NCBI GenBank assembly: GCA_023431185.1
Contig: JAEYXS010000117.1
Coordinates: 1 to 64,000, forward strand
Source: Verrucomicrobiota bacterium
GTDB taxonomy: Bacteria > Verrucomicrobiota > Verrucomicrobiia > Limisphaerales > JAEYXS01
Length of the DNA stretch: 64,000 bases
Reading direction: 5' to 3'
Shown here: positions 1 to 7,884 of the stretch, piece by piece
Layout: the number at the start of each line of letters is the position of its first letter
Numbering within the stretch: the first letter of the stretch is position 1
Notes under the pieces: generated by a model
What the model was told of the DNA's origin: nothing
Databases searched by the model: none
Seen by the model: only the letters and a program-made list of their open reading frames with translations
Made by a program: the position numbers and the translations under genes

Positions 1-1
1 A

Positions 2-1618
2 CAACAACGCGGGGCGGTGCAGGTGGGCGATCCCTTCATGGAGAAGCTCGTGCTGGAAGCCGTGCTCGAATTGCTCGCGACGGATGCGGTGACGGGCATC
101 CAGGACATGGGCGCGGCGGGCTTGACCTGCTCGACCTGTGAAACGGCCGCTCGCGCGGGAACAGGTATCGAAATCGAACTCAACAAGGTGCCGCAGCGCG
201 CGCCGAACATGAGCTCGTATGAGATCATGCTCTCGGAATCGCAGGAGCGCATGCTCGTGATCGTAAAGAAGGGCCGCGAATCCGAAGTGCAGCGCATTTT
301 CGACAAGTGGGATTTGCCGTGGGCAGAAGTCGGTGTGGTGACGGACACGGGTCGTATGGTGGTACGTCACGGTGGCAAGGTCGTGGCGGATATTCCGGCC
401 AAGAAATTGGCGGATGACGCGCCGGTGTATCAGCGCGAATCACGCGAGCCAGCTTATCTGCAGGCGGTGCGGGCGTTCACGCTCGACCAAGTGCCGACGA
501 TCTCCAATCCGCAGGAGAACTTGAAGTCGTTGCTCTCCTGGCCTTCGATCGCTTCGAAGAACTGGGTGTATCGTCAATATGATCACATGGTGCGCGATGG
601 TTCCGTGGTTTGCCCGGGATCAGATGCAGCCGTGATCCGTATCAAGGGTGATTCGCTCCCGGTGTTGCCGGCGAGCTCCACGAAGAATAACGAGAATGTG
701 CCGGAGAAATTCATCGCGATGACGGTGGATTGCAATGCCACTTACGTTTACCTGGATCCGTATGAAGGCGGCAAGATCGCCACGGCGGAAGCGGCGCGTA
801 ACCTCGCTTGCTCAGGTGCGATTCCGCTGGGTTCCACGGACAATCTGAATTTCGGCAACCCGCACAATCCGGAACTGTTCTATCAGTTGAAGGAATCGGT
901 GCGCGGAATCGCGGAGGGTTGCACGGTGTTTAACGCACCGGTGACGGGCGGCAACGTCAGTCTCTACAACCAGAATCCGCAAGGTGCGATCGACCCGACG
1001 CCGACGGTGGCGATGGTCGGTATCATCGAGAAGGCGGAGCACATCACGACGCAGTGGTTCAAGGACGAGGGCGATGCGATCATCCTCTTGGGCGATCTCG
1101 TGGATGGCGCGGACCCGTTGCAAGGCTTGGGCGGTTCGGCTTACCTCAAGGTGGTGCATGGTCAGAAGACGGGCACGCCGCCGAAGTGCGATCTGCAGAA
1201 AGAGAAGTTGTTGCACGATACTATCCGGGCGCTGATCTACACGGGTGACGTGAAGAGCGCGCATGATTGCAGCGAAGGCGGCCTTGCTGTGGCGATCGCG
1301 GAATCCTGCATCTCCGGTTATGAAGCGCGCAATACGCCGCGTTTCCGTGGGGCGACGATCGATTTGAGCGCCTTTGACAAAGCGCGTTTGGATGCGATTC
1401 TCTTCGGTGAAGCGCAGGGACGCATTGTCCTGACGACTTCCAAGTTGAACGCGGTGAAAGTAGTGGAACGCGCGAAGCTGTTGGGTGTTCCGGCTGCGGT
1501 CATCGGCACGGTGGGCGGTTCGGATCTGGCGATCAAGGCGGGCGGCCAGGATCTGAAGTGGTCGTTGAGCGAATTGCACGATGGCTGGTGGAACAGCATC
1601 GCGCGGGCGATGAAATAG
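2..1618 (+). CDS. purL: Phosphoribosylformylglycinamidine synthase, small PurL type (5' end missing)
   Basis: This is the C-terminal 538 residues of PurL, which uses ATP to convert FGAR to FGAM in purine synthesis. The frame is open from base 2, so the true start lies left of the window. The visible part begins in the conserved region reading VGDPFMEKL, followed by GIQDMGAAGL and the nucleotide-binding region around LSESQERM; the second AIRS-type half follows, with GGNVSLYNQ and the DCSEGGLAVA motif near the end. The protein stops at WWNSIARAMK with no glutaminase domain. It is therefore the small form that works with separate PurQ and PurS subunits, which are not in the window. purF starts 101 bases downstream and purM follows, so a purine operon is likely. 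Confidence 0.97.
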   Translation, partial: QQRGAVQVGDPFMEKLVLEAVLELLATDAVTGIQDMGAAGLTCSTCETAARAGTGIEIELNKVPQRAPNMSSYEIMLSESQERMLVIVKKGRESEVQRIFDKWDLPWAEVGVVTDTGRMVVRHGGKVVADIPAKKLADDAPVYQRESREPAYLQAVRAFTLDQVPTISNPQENLKSLLSWPSIASKNWVYRQYDHMVRDGSVVCPGSDAAVIRIKGDSLPVLPASSTKNNENVPEKFIAMTVDCNATYVYLDPYEGGKIATAEAARNLACSGAIPLGSTDNLNFGNPHNPELFYQLKESVRGIAEGCTVFNAPVTGGNVSLYNQNPQGAIDPTPTVAMVGIIEKAEHITTQWFKDEGDAIILLGDLVDGADPLQGLGGSAYLKVVHGQKTGTPPKCDLQKEKLLHDTIRALIYTGDVKSAHDCSEGGLAVAIAESCISGYEARNTPRFRGATIDLSAFDKARLDAILFGEAQGRIVLTTSKLNAVKVVERAKLLGVPAAVIGTVGGSDLAIKAGGQDLKWSLSELHDGWWNSIARAMK

Positions 1619-1719
1619 CGGTATGGCGAAACCGGTGGGAACACCTAAGTGTTTCCACCGAAATAATTTCTCCGCCTTGACTCGGTCACGTTGGCCTGAG
1701 ATTCAAGGCGTAGCAACTG

Positions 1720-3180
1720 ATGCAGCACTATCCGAAACATTATTGCGGCGTTTTCGGCATTTACGGGCACCCCAATGCAGCCGAACTGACGTACTACGGC
1801 CTCTATGCCCTCCAGCACCGCGGACAGGAAAGCGCGGGCATCGTCACCTGCGACGGTGAGCAATTTCGCGAGCACAAAGGCATGGGCCTGGTGCCGCAAA
1901 TCTTCCAGAACGACGCGCTGAAGAATCTTTCCGGTTCCATGGCCGTCGGTCACACGCGTTATTCCACCACGGGTTCTTCCCACTTGAGGAACGCCCAGCC
2001 GCTGACGATTGATTGCTGGCGCGGGCAGATCGCGATCGCGCATAACGGCAATCTCACGAATGCCGCTGTGCTGCGTGATGAATTGGAAGCCAAGGGGCAA
2101 GTCTTCCAAACCACGGTGGATAGTGAAATCATCCTGCACCTGATGGCGCAGCCGACCTTGGGTGGCGTGGATAACAATCTTGTGCAGACTTTGCGCCGCA
2201 TCGAGGGTTCCTACTCGCTCGTCATCATGACGGAGCAGGAGCTTATCGGTGTGCGCGACCCGCATGGCTTCCGTCCGCTCTCCATCGGCCGGGTAGGGGA
2301 TGCCTACGTGCTGGCCAGTGAGACGTGCGCGTTCGATCTGATCCAGGCGAAGTTCGTCCGCGATGTGGAACCGGGCGAGATCGTCATCATCAACAAGAAC
2401 GGGTTGAAGAGCATCCAGGCGTTTCCGGATCATCAACGCCGGGCGTTTTGCGTGTTCGAGTACGTTTATTTTGCGCGTCCGGACAGTAATATCAATGGTC
2501 GCAATGTTTATCGCACCCGTGTGGAGATGGGCCGCCAGCTCGCGCGCGAGTTTCCAATCCAGGCAGACGTCGTGGTGCCGGTCCCTGACAGCGGCAATTG
2601 CGCTGCACTCGGATTTTCACTCGAATCGGGCATCCCCTATGAGATGGCGTTCGTGCGCAATCACTATGTAGGCCGCAGTTTCTTGCAGCCGTCGCAATTG
2701 ATCCGTGACTTCAATGTGCGCGTGAAGTTGAACCTCGTGGGTGAGCTCGTTAAGGGCAAACGCGTGATCATCGTGGATGACTCCATCGTTCGTGGCACGA
2801 CGTGCCGCACGCGTGTGAACAGCTTGAAGGAGGCGGGCGCCACGGAAGTCCATGTGCTTGTGTCCTGCCCTCCGCACATGAATCCGTGTGTGTATGGCAT
2901 CGACTTTCCGGACCGCAAGAAGCTGATGGCGGCGAATTATACCATCGAACAGATCCGCGATTATCTGAACGCGGACTCGCTTGGCTATCTGTCGCAAGAC
3001 GGCATGGTGGCTGCCACCAAGCTGCCAAAGAGCAGCTTCTGCATGGCTTGCTATGATGGTGATTATCCGGTGCCGTATGATCCGTTGATGGACAAGCACA
3101 TCATCGAAACGCGCCGTCAAAGGGCTGAAAGCGTGGGTGATTCGTTGTTCAAGGATGAGAAGCAGCCCAAGCTGTTGTGA
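1720..3180 (+). CDS. purF: Amidophosphoribosyltransferase
   Basis: PurF transfers the amide of glutamine to PRPP, the first committed step of purine synthesis. The 486-residue product starts MQHYPKHYCGVFG; Cys9 is the expected N-terminal nucleophile, exposed after removal of an eight-residue propeptide as in the Bacillus type. The glutaminase domain (about 9-240) shows LQHRGQESAG. The phosphoribosyltransferase domain (about 260-460) has the PRPP loop VIIVDDSIVRGTT. Cysteines around residue 246, in SCPPHMNPC and in FCMACYDGDYP fit the iron-sulfur-cluster form of the enzyme. It lies between purL and purM on the same strand. The length is normal for the family. Confidence 0.97.
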   Translation: MQHYPKHYCGVFGIYGHPNAAELTYYGLYALQHRGQESAGIVTCDGEQFREHKGMGLVPQIFQNDALKNLSGSMAVGHTRYSTTGSSHLRNAQPLTIDCWRGQIAIAHNGNLTNAAVLRDELEAKGQVFQTTVDSEIILHLMAQPTLGGVDNNLVQTLRRIEGSYSLVIMTEQELIGVRDPHGFRPLSIGRVGDAYVLASETCAFDLIQAKFVRDVEPGEIVIINKNGLKSIQAFPDHQRRAFCVFEYVYFARPDSNINGRNVYRTRVEMGRQLAREFPIQADVVVPVPDSGNCAALGFSLESGIPYEMAFVRNHYVGRSFLQPSQLIRDFNVRVKLNLVGELVKGKRVIIVDDSIVRGTTCRTRVNSLKEAGATEVHVLVSCPPHMNPCVYGIDFPDRKKLMAANYTIEQIRDYLNADSLGYLSQDGMVAATKLPKSSFCMACYDGDYPVPYDPLMDKHIIETRRQRAESVGDSLFKDEKQPKLL

Positions 3181-3219
3181 GCCGGGCAAAGCGCAGAGAA
3201 GTTGAAATTTTGACCTGAA

Positions 3220-4275
3220 ATGAAGAAGAAAGCATACGCCGCCGCTGGTGTAGATATCGATCTGGGCAATCGCGTTAAGGCGACCCTGCCGCAATTGCTT
3301 GCCGCCACGCATCGCAAAGAAGTGCTGGGCAAGGTGGGCGGCTTCGGCGGCCTGTTCGCACTGGACCTCAAGAAATACAAGCAGCCGATCCTCGTCTCCT
3401 CTGTTGATGGCGTGGGTACGAAGCTCAAGCTGGCTTTCGCGATGGACAAGCATGACACCATCGGAGAGGACCTCGTGAATCACTGCGTGGATGATATCGC
3501 GGTGCTCGGTGCGGAACCGCTGTTCTTCCTCGATTACCTCGGCACGGGTAAACTGGAGCCGCATGTTTTCACGGATGTCATCAAGGGTTTTGCGCGTGCT
3601 TGCGCTTATAATAACTGCTCGCTCATCGGTGGTGAAACGGCGCAGATGCCTGGCTTTTATCAGCCAGGCGAGTATGATGTGAGCGGCACGATCGTTGGTG
3701 TGGTGGAGAAGTCGCGCATGCTGGACGGCCAGAAGAGCATCAAGAAGGGCGACGTCGTCTTGGGTATCGAGTCCAGCGGCTTGCACACGAACGGTTACTC
3801 TCTGGCCCGCAAGATTTTCTTCGAGAAACTGAAGCTGAAGCCGAAGAGCAAGGTGGCGGAACTGGGCAATACCATCGGCGATGAATTGCTGAAGGTGCAT
3901 GTCAGCTACAGCGTAGCGGTGCAGACGTTGTTGAAGAAATTCAACAAGGACGGCAAGCCGAATGCGGTGAAGGCGTTCGCGCACATCACGGGCGGTGGTT
4001 TCATCGACAACATCCCGCGCGTGCTGCCGAAGAATTGCGATGTCATCATCCGCAAGGGCACTTGGGACATGTTGCCGATTTTCAAGATGATCCAGGCGAA
4101 GGGTGGCGTGGACGAGGCCGAACTGTATCAGGTCTTTAACATGGGCATCGGCATGGTGGCCATCGTGTCGGCCGACAAGGCGGACGCGGCGCTGAAGACG
4201 ATTAAGGCCGCGAATCACAAGGCGTGGATCATCGGCGATGTGGCCAAGGGCACAGGGATATCTCAAGTGGTCTGA
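3220..4275 (+). CDS. purM: Phosphoribosylformylglycinamidine cyclo-ligase (AIR synthetase)
   Basis: PurM closes the imidazole ring, converting FGAM to AIR with ATP. The 351-residue product has the normal length for the AIRS fold. Visible landmarks are the glycine-rich segment GKVGGFGGLFALD, SSVDGVGTKLKLA, the metal/ATP site region DDIAVLGAEPLFFLDYL, LIGGETAQMPG and the C-terminal AHITGGGFIDNIPRVLP. The start follows 39 bases after purF; no strong Shine-Dalgarno is visible, but the N-terminal KKKAYAAAGVDIDLGN matches the family start. A GC-rich hairpin follows the stop, so this may end the first part of the purine operon. Confidence 0.97.
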   Translation: MKKKAYAAAGVDIDLGNRVKATLPQLLAATHRKEVLGKVGGFGGLFALDLKKYKQPILVSSVDGVGTKLKLAFAMDKHDTIGEDLVNHCVDDIAVLGAEPLFFLDYLGTGKLEPHVFTDVIKGFARACAYNNCSLIGGETAQMPGFYQPGEYDVSGTIVGVVEKSRMLDGQKSIKKGDVVLGIESSGLHTNGYSLARKIFFEKLKLKPKSKVAELGNTIGDELLKVHVSYSVAVQTLLKKFNKDGKPNAVKAFAHITGGGFIDNIPRVLPKNCDVIIRKGTWDMLPIFKMIQAKGGVDEAELYQVFNMGIGMVAIVSADKADAALKTIKAANHKAWIIGDVAKGTGISQVV

Positions 4276-4307
4276 TAAGTGCCGAGAGATATGTTTTTGC
4301 ACGTCGG

Positions 4308-4332
4308 GCGGAGCCGGTTTGACCGGTTCCGC
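4308..4332 (+). terminator. Hairpin after purM, possible terminator
   Basis: GCGGAGCCGGT and ACCGGTTCCGC pair over 11 positions (one G-T wobble) around a TTG loop, 32 bases after the purM stop. The following TCTTGGTGTTT is only moderately T-rich, so termination is likely but not certain. Confidence 0.5.
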
Positions 4333-4489
4333 TCTTGGTGTTTACTGGAGCTAGCCTGAGTGTGACTTCACCAGGGCAAGAAAGGGAAGGCTATCCGCAC
4401 TTTACAAGAAGCGCAGCTGCTGGTCTCAACTAATAGTGATGATGTGGATACGCAAGCCACAGATTATACGGAATATCGGAGATGTGAAG

Positions 4490-5377
4490 ATGAGTGCCAA
4501 GATTTGCCTTTGGCTGAGTTTGCTGGCAGCAGTGGTTCTGGGGACGGGATGTCGTTCCTATTCGCCTAAGCATGTCAGCGTGCAGCGCGATTTGGAGTAT
4601 GCCCGGCCGGATGGTATCCCACTGATGTTGGATCTTTATGTGCCCAAGCAGTCGACGAATCGCTTGCCAATTTTGATCTGGATTCACGGCGGGGCTTGGA
4701 AAGCAGGCAGCAAAGAACGTTGCCCACTGGCTTTTCTAGCCCAAAAAGGTTTTGCCGTGGCCAGCATTGAGTATCGCCTGCTTGATCGGGCTCCATTCCC
4801 GGCGCAGTTGTATGATTGCAAGTCGGTCGTTCGCTGGCTCAAGGCAAATGCGGACAAGTTGAACTTGGATGCCAGTCGTATTGGTGTCTTTGGCGCTTCG
4901 GCCGGCGGCCATCTGGCGGCGCTGCTTGGAACAACACCGGACTTGAAGGATTTGGAGGGGGATGTGGGTGGCAATCTGAAGCAATCCAGCCGAGTTCAAG
5001 CGATTTGCGCCTTTTATCCGCCGACAGACCTCAACCAGTTGGTGACGAATCCCAGACAGCGGACTTCGCCGGATAGTGACATTGGCAAACTGTTGGGTGG
5101 ACCGCTGGAGCAGAATTTGGACAAGGCGGCCCGGGCAAATCCGGTCAATTACATCAGCCCGGACGACACTCCTTTTTACCTCGTCCATGGGGACAAAGAC
5201 ACGATGGTGCGATTGGAGCAAAGCAGGCTCCTGCATGAGGGATTGCTTAAGGCCGGAGTGGAATCGACGCTCTACGTGGTGCCGGGCAAGGGCCATGGCA
5301 TCGGCGCACCACCGCAAGCGGCGAAGGAAATACTGGATTTTCTGAACAGGCATCTGAAGCTGGCCGAGAAGCAGTAA
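4490..5377 (+). CDS. Alpha/beta-hydrolase esterase, lipoprotein (BD-FAE/COG0657-like)
   Basis: This is a predicted membrane-anchored esterase of about 295 residues. I chose the ATG at 4490, not the in-frame ATG at 4436, because it gives a clean lipoprotein signal: a hydrophobic stretch ending VVLGTGC with Cys21 as the lipidated residue, and a GGAG lies just upstream. The hydrolase domain shows the oxyanion segment WIHGGAWKAGSK, the nucleophile elbow GASAGG with Ser137, then HGDKDTMV and GKGHGIG carrying the acid and the histidine of the triad. All three catalytic residues are present. The substrate cannot be read from the sequence; relatives include carbohydrate esterases and carboxylesterases. 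It sits between purM and purD but has no obvious link to purine synthesis. Confidence 0.88.
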   Translation: MSAKICLWLSLLAAVVLGTGCRSYSPKHVSVQRDLEYARPDGIPLMLDLYVPKQSTNRLPILIWIHGGAWKAGSKERCPLAFLAQKGFAVASIEYRLLDRAPFPAQLYDCKSVVRWLKANADKLNLDASRIGVFGASAGGHLAALLGTTPDLKDLEGDVGGNLKQSSRVQAICAFYPPTDLNQLVTNPRQRTSPDSDIGKLLGGPLEQNLDKAARANPVNYISPDDTPFYLVHGDKDTMVRLEQSRLLHEGLLKAGVESTLYVVPGKGHGIGAPPQAAKEILDFLNRHLKLAEKQ

Positions 5378-5443
5378 CCGGCTGCATGCGGGTGGTTAAA
5401 AGTGCTTTCCCAGAAGTGGGTTAATGGGTTGAATCAGGGGCAC

Positions 5444-6736
5444 ATGAAGTTATTGGTCATAGGGTCGGGCGGGCGTGAGCACACGTTAGTCTGGAAGCTG
5501 GCACAGTCGCGTAAACCCACCAAGATGTGGTGTGCCCCGGGCAATGCAGGCATTGCTGAAGAACGTCTGGCAAGCAATGGCAGTCTGGTGGAGTTGGTGG
5601 CGATCAGTGCGGAAGATTTGCCGAAGCTGCTGGCGTTTGCGCTGGAGCATAAGCCCGATCTGACAGTTGTAGGCCCTGACAATCCGCTGGGAATGGGCAT
5701 CGTCGATCTGTTCCAGGGCAAAGGACTGCGCATCTGGGGACCGAACAAGAAGGGCGCAGAGTTTGAGGCTTCCAAAGTTTTCACCCAGCACTTCATGGAA
5801 CGCCACGGCATTCCGACGATGAAGGCGGCTACGTTCTCAGATGCGTTCAAAGCCAAGGATTTTGCTCGCAGTTTGGATGGCCGTTGTGCGGTGAAGGCGG
5901 ATGGTTTGGCGCTGGGCAAAGGTGTGTTGCTGACCAAATCCATCGCCGAGGCGGAAGCGGCCATTGATGAGATTATGGTCAGCAAGGCTTTCGGTGCTGC
6001 CGGCAATAATGTCGTCATCCAGGAATTGCTCGAAGGCTTGGAGCTTTCGCTGCATGCGATCGTGGACGGCAAGACGGCCAAGCTGTTTCCGACCTCGCAA
6101 GACCATAAGCGCATTTTCGATAACGATCAGGGGTTAAATACAGGCGGCATGGGGACTTATTCGCCCGCGCCGTTCTTGAGCGAGACCGAGTTGCAAGCGG
6201 TGGGCAAAGCGATCTTGGATCCGTGGTTGAAGGGTTGTGCGGCCGAAGGGATCGACTATCACGGCATCATTTATCCCGGCGTCATGCTGACGAAGAACGG
6301 TCCCAAGGTGATTGAGTTCAATGCACGCTTTGGTGATCCGGAGACGCAGGTGTATCTGACCCGTTTGGAAAGTGACCTCGTGGACATTTTGAATGCGAGC
6401 GTGGATGGCACGCTGGACAAAGTGGAAATGAAGTGGAGTCCGCAGGCATCAGTCTGTGTAGTGATGGCCTCGGGTGGCTACCCGGGCAGTTATCCGAAAG
6501 GAAAAGTCATCACTGGTTTGGATAAAGCCAATGCGCTGCCGAACACTAAAGTTTTCCATGCTGGCACTGCGCTGAAAGACGGGCAGGTGGTGACCAATGG
6601 GGGCCGCGTTTTGGGTGTGACTGCTTGGGCCCCAACGCTCAAGGAAGCCCGGGAGGCGGCTTATCGGGCGGTGGCACTGATTGATTTCGAGGGAGCGCAG
6701 TTCAGACGGGACATTGCATCCAAGGCACTTCGCTGA
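5444..6736 (+). CDS. purD: Phosphoribosylamine-glycine ligase (GAR synthetase)
   Basis: PurD joins phosphoribosylamine and glycine using ATP, the second step of purine synthesis and the consumer of the PurF product. The ATG at 5444 is preferred over the upstream in-frame start because MKLLVIGSGGREHTLVWKL is the standard N-terminus and AGGGG sits six bases before it. The product is 430 residues, the usual size. The ATP-grasp core is visible in AVKADGLALGKGV, HDxxLNTGGMGTYSPAP-like spacing (here NDQGLNTGGMGTYSPAP) and VIEFNARFGDPETQ. The next gene begins 13 bases after the stop, so the two are probably co-transcribed. Confidence 0.97.
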   Translation: MKLLVIGSGGREHTLVWKLAQSRKPTKMWCAPGNAGIAEERLASNGSLVELVAISAEDLPKLLAFALEHKPDLTVVGPDNPLGMGIVDLFQGKGLRIWGPNKKGAEFEASKVFTQHFMERHGIPTMKAATFSDAFKAKDFARSLDGRCAVKADGLALGKGVLLTKSIAEAEAAIDEIMVSKAFGAAGNNVVIQELLEGLELSLHAIVDGKTAKLFPTSQDHKRIFDNDQGLNTGGMGTYSPAPFLSETELQAVGKAILDPWLKGCAAEGIDYHGIIYPGVMLTKNGPKVIEFNARFGDPETQVYLTRLESDLVDILNASVDGTLDKVEMKWSPQASVCVVMASGGYPGSYPKGKVITGLDKANALPNTKVFHAGTALKDGQVVTNGGRVLGVTAWAPTLKEAREAAYRAVALIDFEGAQFRRDIASKALR

Positions 6737-6749
6737 GATATTAGCACAA

Positions 6750-7778
6750 ATGAAACGGCTGATCCTATCCTTGGCCCTGACGCTGGCAGCGTTTACCACG
6801 CAAGCGGCCTCGCCGAGCTTTCAGGAGGTTTACTCCATCCTGAAAACCAATCTTTCGGGCGTAAGCGAAGCGGACTTGCAAGAGGCGGCCGTGGAAGGTT
6901 TGCTTAGCAAGTTGGGCAACCGTGCGTTGCTTGTGACGAATGTGGCCAAAGCGAATGACGCGGAAGCCAAACCGCGCCCGGCTGTGGCAGCGACTTCCGT
7001 TTTCGATACCTCCTATGGTTACGTGCGGCTGGGCGATTTGGGTGCGGGTGCCGATAAGACGGTGGGGGAAGCACTGCATCAATTGACCAGCACCAATAAA
7101 CTCAAGGGCTTGGTGATCGACCTGCGCTTTGCCAAAGGCAGCGACCATTCGGGCGTCTTCCAGGTGGCAGATTGTTTTTATCCTGCGGACAAGACCATCG
7201 CGACGGTCGATGGCAAGGCGCAGAAATCCACCGGCCGCAGTGCGGTGAATCAGTTGCCCACCGTGATTTTGGTGAACCGCAAGACACAGGATGCGGTCGA
7301 GGTGCTGGCCGCTTCCCTGCGGGCAGGCAAGGTAGGTTTGCTCTTGGGCTCGCCGACTGCCGGGCAGTTAAGCTTGTATCGGGACATCCCTCTCTCTACC
7401 GGGCAGGTGTTGCGCGTGGCGACCGGAGAGATCAAATTTGAAGATGGCTCGTCGATGCCCTTCAACGGCGTTGTGCCGGACATCAAAGTGGAAGTGAGCC
7501 TGTTGGACGAGCAGATGTATTTAGCGGATGCTTACAAGCAGATTGGCGAAGCCGCCTCGACTAACAAGACCTCGGCAGCGACTGCACCGACGCGATTGAT
7601 CAATGAAGCGGAGCTCGTCCGCCGGCATAAAGAGGGTCTGAATCCGGATGTGGATGTGGTGCCGGTCAAGCCGGGTGATAATGTTGCTAAAAACGTGGTC
7701 AGGGACCCGGCCTTAGCACGGGCACTGGATTTGGTGAAGGGCTTGTCCATGGTGCGGGAATACCGGAATAAGAGTTAG
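6750..7778 (+). CDS. Exported S41-family (C-terminal processing peptidase) homologue lacking the catalytic Ser-Lys dyad
   Basis: This 342-residue product has a signal peptide (MKRLILSLALTLAAFTTQA) and a degenerate S41 fold. The core matches S41 enzymes in YGYVRLGDLGAG, LKGLVIDLRFAKGSDHSG, the strand TVILVNRKTQDAVEVLAASL and LLLGSPTAGQLSLYRDIPLS. Where active enzymes have the serine of the GSASASE-like motif, this protein has Asp181; where they have the lysine of the GKGxxQ-like motif, it has Gln206. The spacing of 25 residues equals the Ser-Lys spacing of known S41 peptidases, so the alignment is secure and the protein is predicted to be inactive. No PDZ domain is evident. It may be a scaffold or peptide-binding protein. 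Its start is 13 bases after purD. Confidence 0.75.
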   Translation: MKRLILSLALTLAAFTTQAASPSFQEVYSILKTNLSGVSEADLQEAAVEGLLSKLGNRALLVTNVAKANDAEAKPRPAVAATSVFDTSYGYVRLGDLGAGADKTVGEALHQLTSTNKLKGLVIDLRFAKGSDHSGVFQVADCFYPADKTIATVDGKAQKSTGRSAVNQLPTVILVNRKTQDAVEVLAASLRAGKVGLLLGSPTAGQLSLYRDIPLSTGQVLRVATGEIKFEDGSSMPFNGVVPDIKVEVSLLDEQMYLADAYKQIGEAASTNKTSAATAPTRLINEAELVRRHKEGLNPDVDVVPVKPGDNVAKNVVRDPALARALDLVKGLSMVREYRNKS

Positions 7779-7884
7779 TGTTCAGGAGGTTAGGCAACGT
7801 TTTTGTTCCAATTTAAACATTCTCAAGACAACGGGATTTCACCGTTGACGATTCGGGGTTAGCATCACACTTTTAACGACTTTG

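Noticed and set aside
2617..4302. A 561-codon minus-strand open frame across purF and purM
   Set aside because: It lies antisense to two well-conserved purine genes, has low-complexity Arg/His/Leu-rich translation and no family motif. It is a by-product of codon bias.
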